In this document: piece by piece, positions 23,424 through 34,100 of the stretch
Layout: every line of letters starts with the position of its first letter
Numbering within the stretch: the first letter of the stretch is position 1
From: Lumbricus rubellus
Taxonomy: Eukaryota; Annelida; Clitellata; Crassiclitellata; Lumbricidae
DNA length: 64,000 nucleotides
Reading direction: 5' to 3'
Assembly (NCBI GenBank): GCA_945859605.1
Contig: OX243821.1
Location: forward strand, 20,365,713-20,429,712
Position numbers and translations under genes: made by a program
The notes under the pieces: model-generated
The model's input: only the letters and a program-made list of their open reading frames with translations
What the model was told of the DNA's origin: nothing
The model's database searches: none

Positions 23424-23640
23424 TTTATTTGCATGTGCACTTGTTATAGCACCCCTTCAAGCTCTTTCTACTCAGAAGCGCTCCCGAATGCAGAGCGGAC
23501 ACTGCATCGGAGTTTCACGTCGAAGCGCTGAGCAATTGTGAGTGAAGGACTTGCCCAAGGTCCTACGCGGCGAGGTGGATTCAAACCTTCCAGCTCCAAG
23601 GCAACGACGCCACCACTACACCAACGCGCCTCACAAATGA
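23424..23640 (-). mobile_element. tRNA-derived SINE
   Basis: It inserts into the minisatellite, whose unit resumes at 23652. A second head fragment (CCACTACACCACCGTGCCCC) lies at 23693-23712. Confidence 0.8.
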
Positions 23641-24057
23641 TGATGCATTGGAGATATGCCCTTGAAGGTAAAATGACTCCAAGACACCGAACCCACCACT
23701 ACACCACCGTGCCCCACAATGCACAAAATGCATAAAATGGTCAGATACAATACAAATATACAATTGGAGTTGTTGTTGAACGACTCTGTCTAGCAGGGTT
23801 GTTTTATGATGATGTCTGGATAGCTAAATATAGTTCTTTAGAATGTATACTGTGCCTTGATAGCTACAGGGAGCTTTTCTTTAGAATGTGCTTGAGTTTA
23901 TAAATATAGCACTCTTTGAATGTGCATGGAGAGCAAAGCATGTCGCATTTTATGCAGTCTGCAGTTATGGAGTTTTCTAAAGTACATAATTATAGAAAGC
24001 TTCGGGATAGATAGATAATTCTGGTTCTTTGAGAAACTGCTGATGAGATGGATAATC

Positions 24058-24109
24058 ATCTTGTCTGTCTGCCTGTCTGTCTGTCTGCCTGCCTGCCTGT
24101 TTGTCTGCC

Positions 24110-24160
<51 letters not shown>
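24058..24160. repeat. CTGT microsatellite
   Basis: About 25 CTGT/CTGC units directly before the acceptor of the candidate exon at 24179. Confidence 0.95.
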
Positions 24161-24161
<1 letters not shown>

Positions 24162-24178
24162 ATTGTCTCTCGCTGCAG

Positions 24179-24262
24179 AACTTGGAGCCTCAATTGACCA
24201 AATTTGGACAACTAAACTTTGACTTGGCAGAGCTCGTGAATAAGCTGGTGCCCTGCACTTAA
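24179..24262 (+). CDS. Candidate terminal exon of an unrecognised gene
   Basis: After a long CTGT repeat and the acceptor CTCTCGCTGCAG the frame encodes 27 residues (NLEPQLTKFGQLNFDLAELV, then NKLVPCT) and TAA. The amphipathic Leu spacing suggests a helix. Joined in phase to the candidate exon at 20871 it would form one continuous helical segment. It could equally be a chance open frame after a good acceptor. Confidence 0.33.
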   Translation, partial: NLEPQLTKFGQLNFDLAELVNKLVPCT

Positions 24263-24403
24263 CTTTAGATTAGTGCTTTAGAAATGTTGAGCTTATATAT
24301 GATTACAATGGGAGTGGGAGGTGTAAGTACAAAATTTGTATGACACAAGATAATGGAGAAATGCAACAGATTGCTAAAGACAAGATATTTGATTAATTAA
24401 TTA

Positions 24404-24575
24404 ATTTATGTATGTATGTATGTATGTATGTATGTATGTATGTATGTATGTATGTATGTATGTATGTGTGTGTATGTGTGTGTGTATGTGTGTGTATGTG
24501 TGTGTGTATGTGTGTGTATGTATGCTATTGTATGCATGTATAATGTATGTGTGTATGTATGCATTGTATGTATGT
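24404..24575. repeat. TATG/TGTG microsatellite
   Basis: Uninterrupted TATG units grading into GTGTATGTGT. Confidence 0.95.
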
Positions 24576-24890
24576 AATTTGTAATTTCTATTGCATCGCT
24601 CACTGCTATGGCCATTCAGTAACATTCGAAAACCCCGAAAAAAACCCAGGTCTTAAGACAGAGAGCGAGAGATGCAGAGTGAAGGAAGGAGGGCCCGCTG
24701 GTTATTAATGGATCAAGTTTGATCAATAATTTAATTAATTAATTAATTAATTAACTGATAATTATTCGCGATTGAGTACTTGAAATTGACCCTGTTGTAT
24801 CGTCATGCAATAATTTTTCTATTGTTCTGATTGAAGTGGTGTCTGGTGCTACCAGAGTTTTATTGACAGACAAACATGAAGGAGCCACAT

Positions 24891-25118
24891 TGTGGGGCAC
24901 GGAGGTGTAGTGGTTGCGTCGTTGCCTTGGAGCCACAAGGTTCGGGGTTTGAATCCACCTTGCAGCGTAAGGACCTTGGGCAAGTCCTTCACTTATATGT
25001 ATACAATTGCTCAGTGTTTCGGTGTAAAACTCCGATGCAGTGTCGCTCTGCATTCGGGAGCGCCTCTGCGTAGAGAGAGCTTGAAGGGGCGCTATAACAA
25101 GTGCACATACAAACAAAT
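24891..25118 (+). mobile_element. tRNA-derived SINE, full length
   Basis: The head GGGGCACGGAGGTGTAGTGG contains the A box (AGGTGTAGTGG). The B box is GGTTTGAATCC near 24946. The tail is GGGCGCTATAACAAGTGCAC. Confidence 0.88.
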
Positions 25119-25421
25119 ATTAATTTTATCAGTGAGGCTCATTTCCTGCGTTTAGCGTTCGCAACCTTCACTAAATCAATGTTGAAATGTTAGCCCAGAT
25201 TCTACTGTGTCGGCCCTCCCCGTCGGGCAACAGAGTGTCTAGTCTCTTGTCATCAGGGATGCCATTCTGAAGATACAAAAGAAGTCAGATCCGGCCTAAG
25301 AAAAGGCTTGAAAAAGCTAGACTGACTTTGCGTTGAGAAATACTTAGAAGTTGTCTAGATGGAGGATTTTTTTTGCTCGTGATTGTTTTGATGACCTTTT
25401 TTTAGTCTTCATGTGCAAATT

Positions 25422-25622
25422 CAGGGCTTTCTTTAACGTGCGGTTGTACACAAAATGTGCAGTTCTAAATGGATTTGTGCAGTTGTAGAAGCACTTCTGT
25501 ACAGTTAAAATTAGTACAAATTGGTCACTGTCCTCCGATTGAAAGTAGTTTACCATGGAGGATGGGAAAGGGAAAAAGGGGTTGTGCTGTTCTAAAAATT
25601 CCTTAAAAACAGCTCTGTGCAG
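25422..25622. mobile_element. Short hAT-like TIR element, copy 2 of 3
   Basis: CAGGGCTTTCTTTAACGTGC to AAAAACAGCTCTG, homologous to 13718-13895 and 53892-54073. Confidence 0.65.
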
Positions 25623-25801
25623 ATCTGACGTCTGACGACCTTTTTCTAGTGTCTCATCTGTTTGTAGTTTTTACACACTTATTTTGGTGAAGATGTTTTG
25701 GTGAAAATGCCTTAAAAATGTGAGTGATGTTTCGGGTATTGCTAAAATATTATATGTTTCAGCACAAAATTCCTCTGTGAGAACAAAAATACCGGTAGAT
25801 C

Positions 25802-27266
25802 CAGGGGCGGATACAGAAATTTTCGATTCGGGGGCCAAAATTTTCGGTGATCTTCACAGAAAAATCTGATGCCATTTTCCTGCCGAAAATCTGATAACCT
25901 TTTTTTAGTTTTAGTCATCCGGCCGAAATGTCGTAATCTCTTTGTATTGTATAGGGTGTCTCGATAGGTCGTGAACGATTTTGAATGCAGATAAATATAT
26001 GTTATACACAATATAATGTGGAAAGTTTTATACTGGCGGATAGGTTATTCAAATGAAAATGTTAATATAAAAAAATTAGATCACTAGCTCACTGAATAAA
26101 ATTGTAGCGCCAATATCCGTGACGTCGTCAAATTCGTGCCAAATAAACGTCAAACAATATTGTACGACCATCATTGTTAATCCACACATAATTAATTAAT
26201 AAAAATTAGCATTTAGTATTTAATAATGTTTCCTTTACTATTTATTACAGCCTCAAGTCGATTAGTCATCGAGACAAATAGATTTTTCAGAGTTGTCGGA
26301 GGTAGGCTAGGCCTATCGATGTCCCTGCCTTACGAAGCCGACGTTTTAAGGTGTTCACTGTCTGGGGTTCGGGTTTGGCATAAACAGTTGGATTAACAAA
26401 CCTCATATCATTCCAAATAAAACTTCAGTCACTTCGACTTATTACATCAATGAGATACCAGTACTTAAAGGAGAAAGAGGTAAAACCCGCATTCCAGCGA
26501 AGTGCAGTAGGCTGTAGCCTATGTGCTCAGTTCACAGCCACAAAAATGTTTCGTAATAACGGCGAAGGATTATTTCAACAAGACGGTGCACGTGCACACA
26601 CATCAAAGGCCTCAGTCGAATGGTTGAACAAGAATATCAATGGATAGCCTACATCTCACCGAGGGACTGGTCGCCTAATTCGCCGGATTTTTCACCAATG
26701 GAAAATGTTTGGAGTATTATGGCGGCAACTGTTTATGCCGATACCGCACCCCAATTAAACGACCTTAAACCGTCGGCTTTGTAAGGCATGGACATCAATT
26801 ATAGGCCTACCTCTGACAACTCTGAAAAATCTATTTGGCTCGATGATTAATCGACTTGAGGCTGTAATAAAGAGTAAAGGAAACATTATTAAATACTAAA
26901 TGATAATTTGTATTAATTAATTATGTGTGGAACTGTGGATTAACAATGATGGTCGTACAATATTGTTTGCGGCTTAACTTGGCGTTTATTTGGCACGAAT
27001 TTGATGACGTCACGGATATTGGCGCTACAATTTTATTAAGTGAGCTAGTGATCTAATTTTTTTATATTAACATTTTCATTTGAATAACCTATCCACCAGT
27101 AGAAAACTTTCCACAATATAATGTGTGTAACATATATTTATCTGCATTCAAAATCGTTCACGACCTATCGAGACACCCTATAGAACCAAGTGGGGGGGGG
27201 CATGCCCCATGCAATTTTTAAATGGGGGACCCATGGCCGGATTGGCCCCACCTGGATCCGCCTCTG
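25802..27266. mobile_element. TIR element split by a mariner insertion
   Basis: Ends CAGGGGCGGATACAG and CTGGATCCGCCTCTG match the 60357-60756 element (CAGTGGCGGATCCAG / CTGGATCCGCCCCTG). The interior halves are separated by the mariner-type element. Confidence 0.7.
25952..27181 (+). mobile_element. Tc1/mariner-type element with ~370-bp inverted repeats
   Basis: TAGGGTGTCTCGATAGGTCG at the left returns inverted at the right (CGACCTATCGAGACACCCTA), flanked by TA. The arms run to about 26310 and from about 26815. Between them transposase fragments remain: FQQDGARAHTSKASVEWLN and DWSPNSPDFSPMENVW, typical of the DDE domain. TAG follows ...NKNING and the N-terminal part is missing, so it is inactive. 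Confidence 0.85.
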
Positions 27267-27339
27267 CAGGCTAGATTATGGGGAAAAATCTAGAAACCTA
27301 GAGAAGACTGAAAACTATGCAAATAAAGTGGCATCCCTG

Positions 27340-28837
27340 TTCTGCATTCATTCCCAACATTGCTCTCAGGGGGGAGGGGTGGGGGCGATAAACATCAGTT
27401 CATCGCCTCCCCTCAGCAGCCCTTCCCCATGTTTTTGAGAGCCGCTGCTCAGCGTTGCTATTTACGCAGGCCTTGGTGGACGGACGGACGTGTATTTGAA
27501 TAGTGCATAATACCGAATCGAGGCCAAGGGACTAATAATAATTGTCGACTAACAATGAGCTACTGTGTATTACAACCTGACGACAGCTTTTGCCAATGTA
27601 GCCTGTTCCCACTGACTTACAGCCCCGAGCCGAGTCTGGTGTTTACTATATATGCAGTTGTACTATCCAGGATCTCTGTCGGTATGTTGTATGGTTCGGG
27701 CCGCAGTTCGCCGAGGGGGATGTCTTAGAGTTGTGGCAACTTCCAAGACTAGTAATAACTTTGGTGTTGAAGTTTGTCGTTGTCGGTTGACTTTCGCTGA
27801 TATTTTGGCAATGATGTGTTGACGGATTGATGAGCATTGCAGATATTTTGGCGGGGATGTGTTGCAAGACTAATCATCACTAATAGTTTGGCTAATAGGT
27901 GTTGCAAGATCTTTTTGTGAGTAGGTGAATTTGGGAATTGGCAGATTGATCATTGCCAATTTTTGGTGAGGATACATTGCAAGACTGAACATCACAGATT
28001 TTGGGCGAATATATGTGTTGCAACATTGATCATTACAGATATTTTGGCGAAAATGTGTTGACGTATTGATGAAATAGCAGATGTTTTGGCAAGGATGTGT
28101 TGCAGATATTTTGTCGAGGAAATGTTGATCACTGCAGAATGCAGATAGTTTGGTTAGTAGGTATTTCAAGATTGATCATCAGAGATATTTTGGCGAAAAT
28201 TCAACGTTTTAGCTAAAGTCATGTATAAAACATATATTGTACCACAGGCTTCTATTTATTTTTGTTAAATATCCATTTTGCGAGCTAAAATTTGTTATGA
28301 TTTACTGTTCAAGTCTGAACAGAATTTATTTATAATGTAATAAAAAAAAGCAATTAGAAGACTACATGATAGTATACAGAGTTATAAATATTCTAACGTG
28401 GACGACATAATGAGACATTTATATTACGTATGCATGCACATTTTGCTGAGACCCTCCCCCATCTGTTCGCAAATTTCGGTCACCCCCTCCCTACCACGCG
28501 TACATAACATATGGACTTGGACATAACCCCCTTAGTCGTAACCATGGTGATCTGCGGACTGTCACTGCATAAAGAAATTTGCTGTTGACACAGTTAAACG
28601 AGATCGGTCTAGACGTTTTTATAAGCTTACTGCTTATCGCTGTACATTATCGCAGTACATACAGCTCTTGAAAGATTTATTTGATACGTCGCATGCACTT
28701 AGCTCTCTCGTCTCTTTTCATGTGTTTACAAGTCACATATGCACATGGATTTATGTTATCAGCGAATAAGCCAAGTCCGCTGGAGAAAAGAATGTTAAAG
28801 ATGAAGTTTTTTGCTGTTTGCTGTAGTGACTATATAG
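27340..28837. other. Intergenic stretch with a degenerate repeat
   Basis: From 27830 to 28200 a loose ~45-bp repeat (AGATATTTTGGCGA, TGTGTTGCAAGATTGATCAT) is present. No gene is recognised; 28201-28837 is unremarkable. Confidence 0.5.
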
Positions 28838-29215
28838 CGGCTCTTAGTTAGGGCGACATTTGGTAAAGGATTGCTGTAGTTAGGACGACATTTGGTAAAG
28901 GATTGCTGTATAGTCAGGGCGACATTTGGTAAAGGATTGCTGTAGTTAGGGCGACATTTGGTAAAGGATTGCTGTAGTTAGGGCGACATTTGGTAAGGGA
29001 TTGCTGTAGTTAGGGCGACATTTGGTAAAGGATTGCTGTGGTTAGGACGACATTTGGTAAAGGATTGCTGTGGTTAGGACGACATTTGGTAAAGGATTGC
29101 TGTAGTTAGGGCGACATTTGGTAAAGCATTGCTGTGGTTAGGACGACATTTGGTAAAGGAAACACGAAGTTTTTTGCTATTTGCTGTAGTTAGGGCGGCA
29201 TTTGGTAAAGGATTG
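28838..29215 (+). repeat. ~30-bp minisatellite
   Basis: About 11 units of GTTAGGGCGACATTTGGTAA followed by AGGATTGCTGTA. The first and last units carry larger changes (GAAGTTTTTTGCT). Confidence 0.92.
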
Positions 29216-30541
29216 CAAAGCTATTGCGGGCATGTGACAGCGCGTGGTTAGTATTTTATAGGACGTATAGGTCTACTCTCGGCTGATTTTTACCGATCTG
29301 ACAAACAGACGGTGTTGATATTGAACTGTAGGTCTATGGATGTGTTATACAAACAGGCCGAAATGTCCGAATACTGAGCACTCTACAAGTTATGCAAATG
29401 GACGTATACTATAGGGTCTAGCGCGACAGCAGTGCATTTGCATATGCAAATAGCAGCAACCCAAATAGAAATCTGGATTCGTGTGGTGGCAACCGGGTTG
29501 CAATATACCTGCTTTGACGATAGGTGTGCAAACTGTGCATTTGAGTGAAGAGACTCTTGAGATGCAGTTTGTTATGAGTTTATGAGGGTTATGAGTTTCA
29601 GGCTAACGAGAGGAGGTACATGCGTGTTACTTGTTGACCTTTTGAATCATTTGACGGCAAGTTTAGGCCAGCGAGTACAACACTTACAAGAGAATGAAAT
29701 TACCCGTATTTTGACAGTGTGTTGATACTGAATAAGACTATATGAGCTGTGAACGAGTACTGATACTTTCGATTGTACAGTAGTAGCAGGAGAAAGTATA
29801 CCTGTCTACAAGTTACGTTAGCACGTGTACTACTTTTGGATACTAAACAACCGCGGGAAGTGTTTTTTGCACTTTCTTGTCAGTCAGTGCACATTAGCAA
29901 AGAAGGTGTTTTTGGATATTAAACTTGCGCAGAATGTGCTTTCTTAGTTACCAGTTAGCAAAGGAAACTGTATACTTTGGATACTAAGCAACCACAGGAG
30001 GCGTTTTTGCACTTTCTTAGCTGTCAATGAGAAAAGGAGGTACTTTTGGATACTCAACTAGCACAATTGGTGTTTTATGCGCTTTCTTGTCTACCAATGA
30101 GCAAAGAAAGTGCTTTTGGATACTAAACAACCACAAGCGGTTTTTTCGTGCTATCTTATCTGTCAATGAGCAAAGTAGAAGGTACTTTGGATATACTTTA
30201 TAGTGAGTAGGTTACTTACAATCTAGTGCGTCTTTCTTACCATAGAGCGAGCATCTTTGACGCAGTACATCGACCATACTTTGGATTCTAGTAGTACTGG
30301 GAGCTATAGGCCTACTGTTTGGGAGACTTTGTCGTTTAACTCGATTCGGACCACCTTTGGGCTGCTCTTACGGACAACCCTTTTGACGCAACACAGAGCT
30401 CGTGAATCAGCTAGTGCCCACGTTTGGCTTTCGAGTAGCACTTTAGAAGTTTGGAGATTACGATTGCAGTTTAATACGGGATTTTTGTGAGGTCTTCGCC
30501 TACGCTTTGTTGGCCAGTTTAACCGGGAGGACGGCGTTGTA
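29216..30541 (+). other. Probable 5' flank / 5' UTR region of the TMCC gene
   Basis: It includes a ~75-90 bp degenerate tandem repeat at about 29830-30190 (TGGATACTAAACAACCAC, GTCAATGAGCAAAG; about 4 copies). An open frame at 30257-30490 has no recognisable domain. No TATA box can be assigned with confidence. Confidence 0.4.
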
Positions 30542-31108
30542 ATGGATGACTTGTACGTTGAAGTGCATCGACGCCAGAGCGAGAAATTGGCTGACTTGGA
30601 TTATGCCAATCGTAATAGACGAGGATCTGGGACACTTGTGGGAATTAAGCAGATCTTTGCAGGTAATTAAAGATAATTAAAGTTGGTTTTAAAATAAGTT
30701 AATTAAAGGTAATTGATCCGCTAATTAAAGATGGTTAATCAGCTAATTAAAGATGGTTAATCAGCTTATTAAAGATGGTTAATCAGCTTATTAAAGATGG
30801 TTAATCAGCTTATTAAAGATGATTAATCGGCATATTAAAGATGGTTAATCAGCTTATTAAAGATAATTAAAGATGGTTAATCAGCTTATTAAAGATGGTT
30901 AATCAGCTTATTAAAGATGGTTAATCAGCTTATTAAAGATGGTTAATCAATTAATTAGATATGGTTAATCAGCTTATTAAAAAGATGGTTAATCAGTTAA
31001 TTAAAGGTAATTGATCCGCTAATTAAAGATGATGAATCACCTAATTAAAAGGAGAAGGCATGGTTCTTCATAGTGGTGGTACCAGCAGAAGGGACTGATA
31101 ACTGTTGA

Positions 31109-31139
<31 letters not shown>

Positions 31140-34100
31140 TTTGATAAATTGTATGTGCATTCATAAAGTTCAGTTGGTTGTTTCAGTTTTGCAACACTAT
31201 ATGATAATAAAAATATCATTAGCGTCGCCCTCCTCCTTTATCCAGGCATGTGACTGGCACCGCCAGAGTGCGAGCAGTGGACGAGTTAAAGTTCAGTACT
31301 TTACAGATATAAGATACTTTTGGCATTGAAGCGGTGTGGTGTGGTATTTAACAGTCATTAAAATTCACCGCAGTGTTGTTACTCTTGCGTAATGCCAGTC
31401 CCCAGCATGGGAAAGGTGGAGGGGCTGCGCTTGTAGAGATCAACTCGCATTTAATATTAATATGACAAAGCAGTAACTGGATCATATATTTGTTTTAATA
31501 CTATGTATAGGATGTACATGTAAATAGGGTATACAGTGTTGGACATAATTAGTACAATGAACAGAGAACATTATGAGCTAATAGTAGATAATAACATAAT
31601 AATTATGTACTTTGCTTATAATATAATTATGATTGCTAGTGTGTGACTCGGCAGTGTCGGTGTCACGAAATAGAGTATCCCCCATAATAATTGCATCCCC
31701 CCCAGATGAAGAGAAGTTGTAAAAGCCATATCCGTGTGTGTTAATTGTTGCAAATTAAGTTCCATCTGCTTTGTTTTGAACATTGCCACTAACAGGTGTG
31801 TATGTTTATTCCTACTAGATAATTTCGTTTGATTTGCTTTTAGAACACTTTTAGAACATTTAAAACACTTAATGACATTTAGAGTCACTATCAAAATTTC
31901 AGTTGACATGCTTTAAGCATTGCTTAGGACACTTGAAGCAATTAGAGTTACTTCAAATTTTGCTTACAGCATAAATTTATCAGCTATACTCTCTGACACA
32001 TTCTGTATTCTATAAGCACTTGAAAACTATTAATTTTGTCCGTGCTGTAGTCGAGAGCACTTCTGAGTAGTTATCTTGAAGAAGTGCTAATAAATATAAA
32101 TTGGGTATACATGTTAGTTGCCCTGCAGCCACAGGGTTGCAGGTTCTAACCCACCTCAAGCTGCCGCATAAGGACCCTGAGCAAGTCCTTCACTTGCAAT
32201 TGCTTGGGGCTTTGGCGTGAAACTCCAATTCAGGGTCCACGCTGTAGTCGGAAGCGATTCTGAGTAGAAATCTTGATGGGGCAATATAGGAAGTGTACAT
32301 ACATTGTACATCAATACATAAATACTTAAATGAATGATTGATGAATTTCTAGGTAACAATGCATAGCTAGTATGTGCTGTACAGGTAGTGCACATATTTC
32401 TTTGTTTGAGCATGCGTGTTTCATATCATAATCACCGATAGAGTAATCGAAAGTGTCGGCCTTCTCAGCCGGCTGGGGGGTATGTTTACATACACTGACT
32501 CATTGCCAGTGTTCATCACGTTGCCAGCTGCCTGTAGACTTACTCTCTTTACTGCCAGCGATTTTCCCCGAAGCAAGCTCGTTGATGGATTGATTGATTG
32601 ATTGATGGATGTTTAGGTGATGAATAGTGCGTAGTTCTGGTGAATGTTTTGCTTATACTGACTCTTTGATGACACAATAAGAATCATCATTCATACTACA
32701 GCGTGGGCAGTGCTTTGTCTTGCCGTAATTGCCGTATTATACTACTTAAAAGTTGCCATGTCACAGTGACTTTGTGAAATTCCGGCAATGCTCGTAGTTT
32801 GGCAGTGCCAGTCCTAAGACTGGGGGAAGGGAGGAGGGTGACTTTAATTGTTGTATGTCTTTTCCCTTAAGGTTGCATTCACTGGGAGCGCTTCCGAAAG
32901 GCTTTTTGCTGCGAGAAGCGCTTTACAAGTTGTCAGAAACAATACAATGCAATACAATATACTGTTTTGATGAGGAGTGGTGCAATGATTGTATATATTG
33001 TATATATATTGTATATACATGTATATTGTGGGGCGCGGTGGTGTTGTGGTGGCGTCGTTGCCTTGGAGCCAAAAGGTTAGAGGTTCGAATCCACCTCGCC
33101 GGGTAGGGAGCCTGGGTAAGTCTTTCACTCACAATTGCTCAGCGCTTTGGTGTGAAACTCTGATGCAGTGTCCGCTCTGCATTCGGGAGCGTCTCTGAGT
33201 AGAGAGAGCTTGAAGGGGCGCTATAACAAACTTGTGCACATACAAAATAATTATGCTCATGTGAATTATTTGGAACAATGTTAGATTTAGTTTTGTAAAT
33301 AGAGCATTATAGTAAAATCAGTGAGTGTGTGTGCGCATGTGCGTGTGTGTGTGCGCATGTGTATGGGCGTGTGTGTGTGTGCGCGCGCACGTGTGCGTGC
33401 ATATGCGTGCGTGCGTGCGTGCATGTGTGTGCGTGCGTGTGTTTACGTGCGACTGTGCGTGCATACGTGTGTGTGCCCGCGCGTGTGTGTGTTTGTATGC
33501 GTGTGTGCGTGTGTGTGCATGTGCGCGTGCGTGCGTGCGTGCGTGTGTGTGTGTATATGATGGACTCTAATATCTTGGTGTGATTGTCAACTCAAGTGAG
33601 CCGTGAGCTCTCGCATGGGGCGGAGTAGTTTGCATTAACCATCTTGATATGACACAATGTGGTTAAACATCAACAAGCTGATTGCTACTCCGCCACTGCT
33701 TGCACTTTGACAGTGCCAGTCCCAAGCCTGCAGAAAGGAGGAGGGCGACACTATTAATCATCCTTGATTTGACACAGTGTCTTTTATTCATTCATTCATT
33801 CATTTCAAGAATTTATATAGCGCCTCTTCAAGCAATCCACTCAGAAGCGCTCCCAGTCTAACCACGGTGAAACAAAAAAGTCTTAAGGAGCTTGTAGAAT
33901 ACTGACGAGTCAGTATGATCAGCACTAGGAAGAGACTTTGTTTTTTTAACTTCATTTTTACACATAGAATTAAAAAATAATTAATTTAACAAGCTTGGGC
34001 AGGCCGCTTGAAACCAGTATTCTGTTTTATGAATTGTAATGGCATCTTTATTTTCTTAGCCTCAGCATATGAGGGCGGGTGGCCAATCCTCTCCCTCGCC

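Larger units (their letters stand above)
25254..27339. mobile_element. Outer hAT-like element of a four-level transposon nest
   Basis: Ends CAGGGATGCCATTCTG and AAGTGGCATCCCTG match those of 20423-20739. It contains three further elements: 25422-25622, and 25802-27266 which itself contains 25952-27181. Target duplications are not clear. Confidence 0.6.

Noticed and set aside
24891..24970. A tRNA gene (A and B boxes present)
   Set aside because: No cloverleaf can be completed and the same sequence heads at least ten SINE copies.
28838..29215. CRISPR-like array
   Set aside because: Units are contiguous without unique spacers and the genome is eukaryotic; the same applies to 50500-51800 and 39207-39371.
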